DNA of 26,717 nt from CAYXVF01 sp964468125 (GTDB lineage Bacteria; Myxococcota; XYA12-FULL-58-9; CAYXVF01). Position numbers and translations under genes: made by a program. Of the stretch, positions 1-7,588 are shown one piece after another (the first letter of the stretch is position 1; the number at the start of each line of letters is the position of its first letter). Below the pieces are notes generated by a model. The model was not told where the DNA came from. It saw nothing but the letters and a program-made list of their open reading frames with translations, and did no database searches. The DNA lies in contig CAYXVF010000086.1 in assembly GCA_964468125.1 (NCBI GenBank), forward strand, positions 1 to 26,717. The letters run 5' to 3'.

Positions 1-1606
1 CGAACTCCGCTTGCAGGATTGCACCGACCGAGATCCCTTCGTCGATCGTGAAGGGCGTGCGCGCTCCGCCGTAGCCGTCGTTGAGCTCCGGCGAGCCATA
101 GCCCTGGAAGATCACCCGCGCGCCCCGTGGCTCGCTGTCGACGATCAGCGGGCCGGAGCGCGGCACGGTCTCCGGGCCGCTGCGCTGCGACACGAGGACC
201 ATCGTGACCGAGACGATCAGCGCGATGATCACCGCCGCGATCGACAGCACAACGAGCGAGGAAGGACGAGCGCCGCCCGAGCGCTGCACGATGTCGCTGT
301 AAGAGTTCGACGGCTCGGTGACCTGATGCTGCATCATCACCGGACGCTCTACCGACGCACCGCTTTGGCCCGCGTAGGAGACCGCGTGAGTTCGGGTCTG
401 CGATTCGGGCTGGGACTTCACGGAGCTCCAGCCGCTGTGCGAGGCCCAGCTGCCGCTTCCCGCCGCCGAGGTCGCTTCCGTGCGCCGGGGTGCAGGCTCT
501 TCCTCGTCCTCGGCGATCGTGTGCTCGTCTTCTACGGTCGCCGGGCCACTCGCCGACACGCCACCCCCCCAAGAGGAGTGCGAGGCGGCTGACGGGGTCA
601 ACGCCCGGGTCGCTGGCCGATTCCGGTCGTTGTCCGTTTGGGGCCCGCTGGCGCTCACCGAGCCGCCAAAGAGCATGTCATCGGCGAGTTTCTCGGCAAA
701 CAGATCGTGCATGTAGTCGGCGAGCGACGACGCACCGGTGGGATAGCCCCGGTCGATCAAGTAGCGCTCGAGGGCTCGCTCCATGTCGCCGGCGGTGGCG
801 AAGCGATCATCGGGGCGCTTCTGCAATGCCTTGAGGACGATCGCTTCGAGCTGCCCATCGTAGTTCGGGTTCACGTCGCGAGGGACACGCACGTCGCAGT
901 CGATGACGGCGTGAAGCGTTTCGATTTCGCTTTCCCGTTTGAACAATCGTGTCCCGGTCGTCACCTCGTACAGGGTGATGCCGAGCGCGAAGACATCCGT
1001 ACGACCGTCGATCGGATCGCCGGAGGCCTGTTCCGGGCTCATGTAGGAGTACTTCCCTTTGAGGACGCCGGCGCGTGTTTCGGCGAGCTTGCCCTGTGCC
1101 TTCGCCACCCCGAAGTCCACGATCTTCACGTGCCCGTCGTAGCTCACGAGCACGTTTTGCGGGCTGATGTCTCGGTGCACGATTCCCAGCGGGCGACCGT
1201 CGATGCTGCTCTGACGGTGGGCGTAGTCGAGGCCGGCGGCAGCGTACATCACGATCTGCGCCGCTTGCTCACCGGGCATGGCCCGCCCCCGGCTCACCTC
1301 CTGGTTGTAGACTCGGCGCAAATCCTCGCCCCGCACGTATTCCATCGCGATGTAATAGGAATCGTCGGCTTCACCGATGTCGTAGATCTGCGCGATGTTC
1401 GGGTGGATGACGTTCGCGGCGATCCGCGCCTCATCTTGGAACATCTTGATGAACTCTTCTTGCTCACCGAGGTGCGGCAGGATCTTCTTGATGCAGACCA
1501 GCCGCTCAAAGCCACCGAGACCGGTGTGCTTGGCAAGAAAGACCTCGGCCATGCCGCCGGCGGCGATCTTTCGGATGATCTCGAAGTTGCCAAAGCGCTG
1601 AGTCAT
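1..1606 (-). CDS. Membrane Ser/Thr protein kinase with C-terminal PEGA-like domain (partial, 3' end outside window)
   Basis: Eukaryote-type (Hanks) kinase that would phosphorylate Ser/Thr on cytoplasmic partners. From the ATG at 1606: glycine-rich loop IAAGGMAEVFLAK (residues 14-26), ATP lysine K40 in VCIKK, helix-C glutamate E59, catalytic loop HRDISPQN (H144-R145-D146, N151), DFG at 164-166, then an APE-region variant MSPEQA. The kinase domain ends near residue 280. A Ser/Pro/acidic linker follows, then one hydrophobic helix at about 451-473, then an extracytoplasmic part beginning VDSEPRGARVIFQG, which resembles a PEGA repeat. The frame is open to the left edge (535 codons visible), so the C-terminus is missing. 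No convincing Shine-Dalgarno precedes the ATG. It lies 54 bp downstream of the CinA-like gene on the same strand and may be co-transcribed. The PP2C phosphatase and FHA protein elsewhere in the window are plausible functional partners; that is inference. Confidence 0.93.
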   Translation of the reverse strand, partial: MTQRFGNFEIIRKIAAGGMAEVFLAKHTGLGGFERLVCIKKILPHLGEQEEFIKMFQDEARIAANVIHPNIAQIYDIGEADDSYYIAMEYVRGEDLRRVYNQEVSRGRAMPGEQAAQIVMYAAAGLDYAHRQSSIDGRPLGIVHRDISPQNVLVSYDGHVKIVDFGVAKAQGKLAETRAGVLKGKYSYMSPEQASGDPIDGRTDVFALGITLYEVTTGTRLFKRESEIETLHAVIDCDVRVPRDVNPNYDGQLEAIVLKALQKRPDDRFATAGDMERALERYLIDRGYPTGASSLADYMHDLFAEKLADDMLFGGSVSASGPQTDNDRNRPATRALTPSAASHSSWGGGVSASGPATVEDEHTIAEDEEEPAPRRTEATSAAGSGSWASHSGWSSVKSQPESQTRTHAVSYAGQSGASVERPVMMQHQVTEPSNSYSDIVQRSGGARPSSLVVLSIAAVIIALIVSVTMVLVSQRSGPETVPRSGPLIVDSEPRGARVIFQGYGSPELNDGYGGARTPFTIDEGISVGAILQAEF

Positions 1607-1660
1607 GGAGGTGGCCGGGCTGATCCTAGAGACGAAGGGCGCAGCTTTGCAAGCGCTGCC

Positions 1661-2407
1661 CTAGAGGAGGCTCTCCTCTTTCTCTTCGAGTATCGAGCTC
1701 TCGGGCAAGGCGTCGCGCAGCTGCACCAGCGCGCGCTCCACCAGAGCTGCGTCCGTGGATTCCACGGTGACTTTGACCCGAGCCGGACCGCTGTCGAAGC
1801 GTGGGTAGGAGCCGATCGAGACCCCCGGCACGGTCGCCTGCGCCCGGGAGAGGGCATCGGCGATCTCCGCTTCGCGGGCGTTGAGGTAGAGGATCCAGGT
1901 GATGAATTCGGGCCCCTGGAAGCGGTGCGCAACCTGTTTGAAGCAGCCGCGCATCAAGGACGGGACTCCCGGGAGCACGAACACGTTGCGCATCTGAATC
2001 GTCGGCATCAGGGCCTCGTTGCGGTGGATCGTGGCCCCGTCCGGCACGTCCGCGAGGCGAAGGTGATTCTCCGTGAGGTCATCGCCGTAGAAGCGCTCGA
2101 GCGCACGTTCGAGCGTGGGATCTCGAACCACCGCAACCTCAAACGCGGAGGCGACACCCGCGACGGTCAGGTCATCGTGCGTCGGTCCGATTCCACCGGT
2201 GGTGATCACCGAATCGAACCTGCTCGCGAGCTCTGCGACCGTGCGGGCGATCACTTCGACGCCGTCGTCGATCACGCGGAGTTCGCCGAGCTTCGCTCCG
2301 CGCGCGCGCAGCTCGCGAATCAAGTAGGGCCCGTTCGCATCCTCCACTTTGCCTGAGAGGACCTCCGCGCCGATGATCACGACGGCCACCGTGTGCGTGT
2401 CAGTCAT
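1661..2407 (-). CDS. CinA-type molybdopterin-binding (MoCF) domain protein, short form
   Basis: 248 residues. The frame is open much further upstream, but I chose the ATG at 2407 because it overlaps the tmk stop as ATGA and starts directly at the conserved domain (VAVVIIGAEVLSGKVEDANG). The family signature TTGGIGPTHDDLT is present near residues 66-78, followed by a second conserved block around FVLPGVPSLM. This is the MoCF_biosynth fold found at the N-terminus of CinA and in the FAD-synthase-associated pyrophosphatase domain. Full CinA is about 420 residues and carries a C-terminal nicotinamide-nucleotide amidase domain; that domain is absent here and there is no room for it before the stop. 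The likely role is hydrolysis of a nucleotide such as ADP-ribose or FAD, but the substrate is not evident. It is translationally coupled to tmk. Confidence 0.88.
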   Translation of the reverse strand: MTDTHTVAVVIIGAEVLSGKVEDANGPYLIRELRARGAKLGELRVIDDGVEVIARTVAELASRFDSVITTGGIGPTHDDLTVAGVASAFEVAVVRDPTLERALERFYGDDLTENHLRLADVPDGATIHRNEALMPTIQMRNVFVLPGVPSLMRGCFKQVAHRFQGPEFITWILYLNAREAEIADALSRAQATVPGVSIGSYPRFDSGPARVKVTVESTDAALVERALVQLRDALPESSILEEKEESLL

Positions 2408-3024
2408 GGTGCTCGCTCCGTACGACGCAGGAGCTCTTCCACCTCCGCCCAGGTCGCAGCCTCGACCGTTTCGAGCCCATCGTTGCCATTCAGTGTGATC
2501 ACGGGACCTACGTCGTCTCGCTGCACGACTTCGTCGTAGCGCGCAGACACCTGGCGCTGAAACCCCTCGTCGTCGAACGTTTCCGTGGGCCCGCGCCGCT
2601 CCGCCCGTCGTGTCGCCGCGGTGTTTGGGTCGACGCGAAGGTAGAAGGTCACGTCCGGCCGGCCAACGAAGCCATTCAGCGTTACCACCCAGTCGAGGGG
2701 CGCATTCAGCGATTGATAAGCGAAGGACGAGAGGAGATAGCGGTCGCAGACCACCCACCGACCCGCCTCGAGTGCCGGGGCGATCTCACCGTGCCAGTGG
2801 TCGCTGCGGTCCGCCGCGAAGGTCAGCGCCATCGTCTCCGGGCTCATCTCGACCTCTCGACGGAGTGCTCTGCGTAGCTCCGCACCGAGCGGTCGGCTCG
2901 TGGGCTCGGCGGTTGCGTGAACGTCGAGGCCACGAGCGCTCAGACGACGGGTGAGGGCGGCCGCTTGGGTCGTGGTCCCCGCGCCGTCGATTCCTTCAAA
3001 GGCGATGAACACTCCTCGTGTCAC
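2404..3024 (-). CDS. tmk: Thymidylate (dTMP) kinase, P-loop lysine replaced
   Basis: 206 residues, normal length for bacterial Tmk, which phosphorylates dTMP to dTDP for DNA synthesis. The start is a GTG at 3024 that overlaps the upstream stop (GTGA). Seen: N-terminal FEGIDGAGTTTQ (residues 9-20), the DRYLLSSFAYQ motif typical of the family, and RPDVTFYLRVDP followed by RRAERRG, matching the Tmk lid region. The Walker A lysine (GxxGxGK[ST]) should be residue 17, but the codon at 2974-2976 encodes Thr. The rest of the Tmk fold looks intact, so I read this as a lineage variant rather than a dead gene; activity is unproven. Both neighbours overlap it, which implies a polycistronic mRNA. Confidence 0.93.
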   Translation of the reverse strand: MTRGVFIAFEGIDGAGTTTQAAALTRRLSARGLDVHATAEPTSRPLGAELRRALRREVEMSPETMALTFAADRSDHWHGEIAPALEAGRWVVCDRYLLSSFAYQSLNAPLDWVVTLNGFVGRPDVTFYLRVDPNTAATRRAERRGPTETFDDEGFQRQVSARYDEVVQRDDVGPVITLNGNDGLETVEAATWAEVEELLRRTERAP

Positions 3025-3812
3025 TTTTGCTCGTTCCGCATCAGCTCGCGCACCAAGGCGTCGACTCCTCGCGCCAAGCGGGGCCCCAACCGTTTCAAAC
3101 CCGCCGCCGGGAAGCTGAGCCAGCGTGCCGACAGCGGAACGGGGATTGACGTATCCCCCTCGCTGCCGGAGAGGTCAATGACGAGCGACGGCCGCAACGC
3201 CACGAGCGACTCGAGTCCCAGCTGCACGTAGCCCTCGGGCCCCGGGAGAACGTTGGTCCCGCCGAGTGAGTCGATGATGTCGCCGTGGAAGCTCGCGGCG
3301 GTCGCCGCGAACAGCGGTGTGCGGGCGACGAGAAGCAAAACCCGTTCCCCGGCGAGAGGTGTTCCGCGCTCGGCGCTCAAGGACTGCTCCAGCGTCCGAA
3401 GCAAAGCGCGGGCACCTGCCTCTTTGCCGGTGATCTGCCCGAGCATCTGAACTGTGTTTTTGTAGGAGGAAATGCGCTCCCCGTCGAAGGTGACGACCGG
3501 GATGCCCATGGCGGCGAGGCGGCGATACGTCGGACGCAGGGCCGCCGACTGCACCGAGACCACGAGGTCCGGTGAGAGCGCGACCACCGCCTCGATGTTC
3601 AGGTCGTCCACGCCCCCGAGTTTGGGCAGGTCGTGCACCTCGGGCGGTGTGTCATCGAAGCGGCTCACCGCCACCACGCGATCACCGGCGCCGATCGCAA
3701 ACAACGTCTCCGTCAGGGAAGGAGCGAGGGAGACGACGCGTTCCACCGATGTCGGCGGTGTGCCGTACCATTGGGCGGTCAGGAGAGTGGTGGTGACGAG
3801 CCAAGGGAGCAT
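3021..3812 (-). CDS. BtuF-like periplasmic cobalamin/iron-siderophore-binding protein
   Basis: 263 residues of the helical-backbone metal receptor type (Peripla_BP_2 family), which captures vitamin B12 or iron chelates for ABC import. The N-terminus is a short hydrophobic stretch (MLPWLVTTTLLTAQW) consistent with an export signal and without a lipobox. The first lobe begins RVVSLAPSLTETLFAIGAGDRVVAVSR, followed by LPKLGGVDDLNIEAVVALSPDLVV, the classic two-block pattern of BtuF. The second lobe contains SLGGTNVLPG and LESLVALRPSLVIDLSG. No permease or ATPase gene is nearby, so any partner BtuC/BtuD must be encoded elsewhere. It is the first gene of the minus-strand run and its stop overlaps the tmk start. 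Ligand identity cannot be read from the sequence. Confidence 0.85.
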   Translation of the reverse strand: MLPWLVTTTLLTAQWYGTPPTSVERVVSLAPSLTETLFAIGAGDRVVAVSRFDDTPPEVHDLPKLGGVDDLNIEAVVALSPDLVVSVQSAALRPTYRRLAAMGIPVVTFDGERISSYKNTVQMLGQITGKEAGARALLRTLEQSLSAERGTPLAGERVLLLVARTPLFAATAASFHGDIIDSLGGTNVLPGPEGYVQLGLESLVALRPSLVIDLSGSEGDTSIPVPLSARWLSFPAAGLKRLGPRLARGVDALVRELMRNEQK

Positions 3813-3909
3813 GTGGCAGTAAGGTATGGCATGGTCTCACCCTTTTCGCATCCGACCGTGCGCGCGGCGATCGAACGGGTTACGTTGGTGGAAGACGAGA
3901 GGGGTCTGA
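3813..3909. promoter_or_regulatory. Divergent intergenic region, BtuF-like / CPBP protease
   Basis: These 97 bp separate two divergently oriented genes and must contain both start regions. On the plus strand a purine-rich GAGAGGGG at 3897-3904 lies five bases before the ATG at 3910 and is a good ribosome-binding site. I found no pair of hexamers close enough to sigma70 consensus to name a promoter in either direction. Confidence 0.5.
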
Positions 3910-4500
3910 ATGACGAGATCTAATGTGGTCGCGTTCTACGGCGTGATGCTGGCCACCGCCTTCGGGATCGGTGCCTGGCAGGGGGTCCTCGGGCGTTGGC
4001 TCCCGCGTCCGGAAGATGCGGCGGCCCATGCCGCACTCGGTCTCGCACTCGGCCTGCTCGTCGTGATCTTCTCCCGCGTCGCTCAGCGCCACTTCGATTG
4101 GGCACGCGCCCTGTCCAACGAGTTTCAATCGATGCTCGGGGGCTTCGCGCGGCGAGACGCCTTCATGATGGCGCTGATGAGCGCCCTCGGCGAGGAGCTG
4201 ATGTTTCGGGGCGTGATCCAGAGCTCGTTCCCTGACCCGTTCTTTGGGCTGCTGATCACGTCGGGGATCTTCGCCGCCCTGCACGTAGGCCCCTCGAAGA
4301 CCTTCCTGCCCTGGACGGTGATGGCCTTCGTCGTGGGACTCGCTTTCGGAGCGCTGGCGATTTTGACCGGCGACCTCGTCGCTCCCATCGTCGCCCACGG
4401 GGTCATCAATTTCCTGAATCTCCGCGAGATTCTCGGCGCGGAAGGCGACGATTTGCTGGGGCCCCTCGGTGGCGATCCGATGGTGGACGAAGCGCTGTGA
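3910..4500 (+). CDS. CPBP family intramembrane metalloprotease (CAAX/Abi type)
   Basis: 196 residues, mostly hydrophobic with about five to six membrane segments. The three conserved CPBP motifs are all present: GEELMFRG (E95, E96, R100), FAALHVG (H125) and VAPIVAHGVINFLN (H163, N167). In this family the glutamates and histidines form a glutamate/histidine metal-type active site inside the membrane, related to the eukaryotic CAAX-processing enzyme Rce1. Bacterial members serve in bacteriocin immunity, peptide processing or unknown roles; none of these is indicated here. A ribosome-binding site at 3897-3904 supports the start. Its stop overlaps the GTG of the next gene, so the two are probably translated together. 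Confidence 0.93.
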   Translation: MTRSNVVAFYGVMLATAFGIGAWQGVLGRWLPRPEDAAAHAALGLALGLLVVIFSRVAQRHFDWARALSNEFQSMLGGFARRDAFMMALMSALGEELMFRGVIQSSFPDPFFGLLITSGIFAALHVGPSKTFLPWTVMAFVVGLAFGALAILTGDLVAPIVAHGVINFLNLREILGAEGDDLLGPLGGDPMVDEAL

Positions 4501-5609
4501 CTCTCTGGCGCGCGCTGGCACTGTGCAGCGCCCTGCTGGCTCCCAACACGGCGCACGCGATCGATCTTTGGCCCTTCAAGAGCGAAGACGAAACGCTCCT
4601 AGAAGAGCTGCGCGAGGCACGGGAAAACGGCGAGCTCAACCTGGCGAGCGCTCTTCTCGACCGGCTCGGTGAGCTGCGCTCGGAGCGTGACCCGGAGCTC
4701 GTCCTCGAGCGTGCGCGGCTCCTCTTGGCGAAGGGAGAGCTCGACGAAGCGGCCGCGCTCTTTCTCGAGAGCGCGAACCTCTCGCCCCGGAGCAGTGCCC
4801 GGGAGGAGCTCGCGGCGGTTTATGTGCGCCTCGGTCGTTGGCCCGATGCGGTCAACGCGCTGCGCATTGCCTTCGACGACCGCGGGTCGAGCCTCCCCGC
4901 GGATACGGTCGCCCGCGATCCCGCCTTTGCCGAGCTCGTTGGTTTCGACCCCTTCGACGAGCTGCTCGAAAAGACCCGCGAGGCTCAGGCAGGACCGATG
5001 GGACGCATGATGATCCGCATGGAACGCCTCGAGAGCACCGCACGGGAGACCATGACGGCCCTCGAGCGCATCACCGAGCTGATCACGTGGATCGCGCGCG
5101 TTGCCACGTCCTTCTTCCTGCCGCTTACGTGCTTCGTGCTCCTCGGTTTGCTGTGCACTGCCGGGGCGTCGCAGCTGAGCCCGCTCGGCAGGCCCTGGAC
5201 CCTGTTTGCGGGCTATGCCGCGGCGGGGGCGATCTGGGTGAGCGGCAGCCGTTCCCTGACCGCCGGGGCGTCGAGCGGATTGGAGACGGTCGCGCTGGGC
5301 TCGGGAGTCGTCTTGGGGGCGTGGGCCGTGCTCGCGCTCGTGTCGCTCGGGGTCGGGGCAGTCCGCCGGCGCTTTCGGCCGGACCCCTGGGGGGAGGCGC
5401 AGGCCGTTGCGACGGTCGCGCTCCTCGCCGAGCTCGAGGCCCTCGGGCGAGCGCACCTGCGCGGCGAAGTCGACCAGGAGGAGCTCCGCGCGGTCACCCG
5501 ACTCACCGTACGCCGCTTGAGGGGGCGCGCGGTTGAAAGGCGCGGGGCAGACTCGGCCGATCCGGTGAGCGAAAAAGACGCTGAACGTCAGTCTGCGGCA
5601 GCGCCTTGA
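4497..5609 (+). CDS. Exported TPR-like protein with membrane segments, function unknown
   Basis: 370 residues, starting with GTG at 4497 in a GTGA overlap with the protease stop. Residues 1-21 form a signal peptide ending AHA. Residues 35-150 are Leu/Ala/Glu-rich helical pairs (for example LVLERARLLLAKGELDEAAALFLESANLSP) that look like tetratricopeptide repeats. Three hydrophobic segments follow at about 197-222, 233-250 and 264-288, then a charged Arg/Glu-rich tail. I do not recognise a family. TPR plus membrane helices suggests a scaffold for envelope proteins, possibly serving the coupled protease. The last 22 bp overlap the end of the convergent HTH-receiver gene. Confidence 0.85.
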   Translation: MTLWRALALCSALLAPNTAHAIDLWPFKSEDETLLEELREARENGELNLASALLDRLGELRSERDPELVLERARLLLAKGELDEAAALFLESANLSPRSSAREELAAVYVRLGRWPDAVNALRIAFDDRGSSLPADTVARDPAFAELVGFDPFDELLEKTREAQAGPMGRMMIRMERLESTARETMTALERITELITWIARVATSFFLPLTCFVLLGLLCTAGASQLSPLGRPWTLFAGYAAAGAIWVSGSRSLTAGASSGLETVALGSGVVLGAWAVLALVSLGVGAVRRRFRPDPWGEAQAVATVALLAELEALGRAHLRGEVDQEELRAVTRLTVRRLRGRAVERRGADSADPVSEKDAERQSAAAP

Positions 5610-6181
5610 TGGGCTGCGATCCCGGTGATCTCCGCAATCTTCGGGATATCGAGAGGCTTCGGCATGACCGCGGCGACGCCGATCTCTTTCGCGCGTGTTT
5701 TCATGGCGTCCGTGAGGGCGCCGCTCGTCAGCACGATGTCGATGTTTGCGGTTTCGGGGTTCTGCCGCAGCCGCTCACAGGTCTCGAAGCCGTCCATGCC
5801 CGGCATGAGAATGTCCAGGATCACCAGGTGAGGGCGGAATGAGCCCACCTTTACGAGCGCTTCGACCGCGTTGTCGCACGTGACGATTTCGATCGAAGGC
5901 ACTTCATCAAACGCGCGGGCGATGGTGCGCAGCTGCGCTGCGTCGTCATCGACGAGCAAGACCCGACGCTTCGAGGCACCTTCGAGGTCCCGCGGGACGG
6001 GCATTTGATGCTCGGTCAAGAAGCTCACCAGGTCGCTCGCGCGAATGCGGCGATGCCCCCCTGGCGTTCGGAATGCAGGGATTCGACCTTCCTTGACCCA
6101 CTTGTTGATCGAGCTCGGGTTCACCTGAAGTAGCGACCCTGCTTGGTGAGACGTAAGCAAGCTGTCCGGTGTGATCTGCAA
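5588..6181 (-). CDS. Transcriptional regulator: N-terminal MerR/excisionase-type HTH fused to C-terminal receiver
   Basis: 197 residues from a TTG start at 6181. I chose this start because AGAGGGAG (6188-6195) sits six bases upstream; the open frame reaches 6226 but the only other early start there, also TTG, has no such site. Residues 8-55 form an HTH_17/BldC-like domain (TSHQAGSLLQVNPSSINKWV, then RIPAFRTPGGHRRI). Residues 72-190 form a receiver domain with all canonical residues: acidic D78-D80, phosphoacceptor D123 in VILDILMPGMDG, T152 and K175 in MPKP. It is therefore likely to be a functional phosphorylation-controlled DNA-binding protein. Putting the DNA-binding domain ahead of the receiver is the reverse of the usual order. 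No cognate histidine kinase is present in the window. Confidence 0.92.
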   Translation of the reverse strand: MQITPDSLLTSHQAGSLLQVNPSSINKWVKEGRIPAFRTPGGHRRIRASDLVSFLTEHQMPVPRDLEGASKRRVLLVDDDAAQLRTIARAFDEVPSIEIVTCDNAVEALVKVGSFRPHLVILDILMPGMDGFETCERLRQNPETANIDIVLTSGALTDAMKTRAKEIGVAAVMPKPLDIPKIAEITGIAAHQGAAAD

Positions 6182-6187
6182 CGTTTG

Positions 6188-6283
6188 CTCCCTCTGAAGG
6201 GCAAAAATGCGGCCCCGCGTCCCCAATTCTTTAATAGTTGGGATACCCCGCCGAGTCGAGGGTTTTACAAGGTGGGTTTACAA
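6188..6283 (-). promoter_or_regulatory. Candidate promoter and repeat operator of the HTH-receiver gene
   Basis: This is an AT-richer island in GC-rich surroundings. Read on the minus strand, TCGACT (6259-6254) and TATTAA (6236-6231) are separated by 17 bp, each matching sigma70 consensus at four of six positions. Just upstream lie two direct repeats, TTGTAAACCC (6283-6274) and TTGTAAAACCC (6270-6260), offset by 13 bp. The placement suits a regulator-binding site, possibly autoregulation by the encoded HTH protein. The hexamer matches are modest and the operator role is inference. Confidence 0.35.
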
Positions 6284-6303
6284 TTGCGCCGGGATCTGTG
6301 TCC

Positions 6304-6588
6304 TCAGGGATCGTCGCCGGCTTGGAGCTTTTTGCTGAGGTCGCGCATGCGTATCTCGCGCACCAGCGATTTCGCCTCTAGACCAAACCAGGACAGAAGC
6401 AGGCCGTAGACCAGGATTTCAGGGATCACGATCTCGCCGGCGAAGGCGACGGCAGCGCCGCTGCGGTAGGCGACATAAGCCCAGATTCCGACTGTGACGA
6501 TCAGAGCCATCGCCAGAACGGAGGTGAAGATCGGCACCACCTGCCTCAGCAAAATGATGGCGATGACGCCTGCTGCGATCCACCACAT
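6304..6588 (-). CDS. Small hypothetical membrane protein
   Basis: 94 residues from an ATG at 6588. The first 75 residues are largely hydrophobic and can form two to three transmembrane helices (about 3-18, 21-41 and 52-70, the last containing PEILVYGLLLSWFGLEAKSL). A short charged C-terminal tail (REIRMRDLSKKLQ) is probably cytoplasmic. I recognise no family. It follows the lipoprotein gene on the same strand after 39 bp and precedes the HTH-receiver gene by 122 bp, a gap with its own candidate promoter. Confidence 0.7.
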   Translation of the reverse strand: MWWIAAGVIAIILLRQVVPIFTSVLAMALIVTVGIWAYVAYRSGAAVAFAGEIVIPEILVYGLLLSWFGLEAKSLVREIRMRDLSKKLQAGDDP

Positions 6589-6627
6589 TCGGGCGAGGCT
6601 ATCGCGCGCTGGCCCCGGGGCAAAGGC

Positions 6628-7524
6628 TCAATCGATCCAAAACGCCCAAGCGCGACCGGCGCCCGCGATGGCTGAGGAGCCAAGGGTGAGGTTCGAGGAG
6701 ACCTCGTTGCTCAGCTCCACGCCCGTCACGAGCACGATATAGAGGCCCGAGGTTGTCAGGACGTCGCCCGGGATTGTCACCGAGCTCACCGGGTCTCCCA
6801 GCGCAAAATCGAGTGCCTCGCCGCCGCTCCGGGGAAAGTTGTCGAAGACCGGGTTTCCTGGCCCCGCTTGCCAGCTCGATGATGCGACCACTTCGGACGG
6901 AAGGCTCGGATTGCCGACGAAGTCGACCCGGAAGAGCGTGACGAAACCATCGAGCTCGCGCGCATTGTTGCTCCAGTCGATACTCAGTGGTGTCCCGGAG
7001 GGGTGGGTAGGAACTCCACCGAGACCGCCGGCGCCGAAGGCGGGACTGAATGTCACCTGCGCGACAGGCTCGGGCGCGGCCTCAATGGTGAGGGTGTAGC
7101 GCTCGCTATTCGTCTCGATCGCCGTGACGTACTTCCCGTTGACCAGGTACTCGAGGCGCGTTCCATCGCAGCTGGTCGAAGGCTGAGAGGTGACTTGATA
7201 GGTGCCTGGCGCACTCGCGGTCAGCTCGCACAAGCCGACCACCGCGTTGGGGCCCTCGAGTGTCACGAGCACGCCACTCAGAGGTTCTGGTGCGCTCGTA
7301 TCGGTGACGCTGGCCCGTTCGCTGACCGCCGCGAGTGCCACCACCGTCCCGAGCTCTACGCCAGCGGCCGCGTCGGCGACGGCGTCCGCGAGGCTCACGG
7401 GCAATCCATCGACCTCGGACAGGCGCGGGGTTCGGGTGAGAATGCTCACCCCCTGCACGGTAGCCGTGAGCTGCTCACAACCAAATAGGCCCAGCACGAT
7501 GGCAAGGAGGAACGATCGCTTCAT
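6628..7524 (-). CDS. Putative lipoprotein, function unknown
   Basis: 298 residues. The N-terminus MKRSFLLAIVLGLFGC is a textbook lipoprotein signal with lipobox LFGC (C16), so the mature protein should be lipid-anchored. The remainder is rich in Ser, Thr, Val and Gly with alternating hydrophobic residues, suggesting beta-sandwich modules; a block from about residue 78 (PLSGVLVTLEGPNAVVGLCE) resembles carboxypeptidase-regulatory or FN3-like folds. No catalytic motif is visible and I cannot assign a function. It probably forms an operon with the upstream putative lipoprotein gene (64 bp away) and the downstream small membrane protein. Confidence 0.8.
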   Translation of the reverse strand: MKRSFLLAIVLGLFGCEQLTATVQGVSILTRTPRLSEVDGLPVSLADAVADAAAGVELGTVVALAAVSERASVTDTSAPEPLSGVLVTLEGPNAVVGLCELTASAPGTYQVTSQPSTSCDGTRLEYLVNGKYVTAIETNSERYTLTIEAAPEPVAQVTFSPAFGAGGLGGVPTHPSGTPLSIDWSNNARELDGFVTLFRVDFVGNPSLPSEVVASSSWQAGPGNPVFDNFPRSGGEALDFALGDPVSSVTIPGDVLTTSGLYIVLVTGVELSNEVSSNLTLGSSAIAGAGRAWAFWID

Positions 7525-7588
7525 GACGTTTCGAAACTAGCCGCGCCGGAGTACGGCTGCAAATCGATCGATGCGCGGTCTAGGTGGT

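Noticed and set aside
638..2356. 572-codon plus-strand open frame over the kinase and CinA-like genes
   Set aside because: It is antisense to two genes with clear family motifs and has no recognisable domain.
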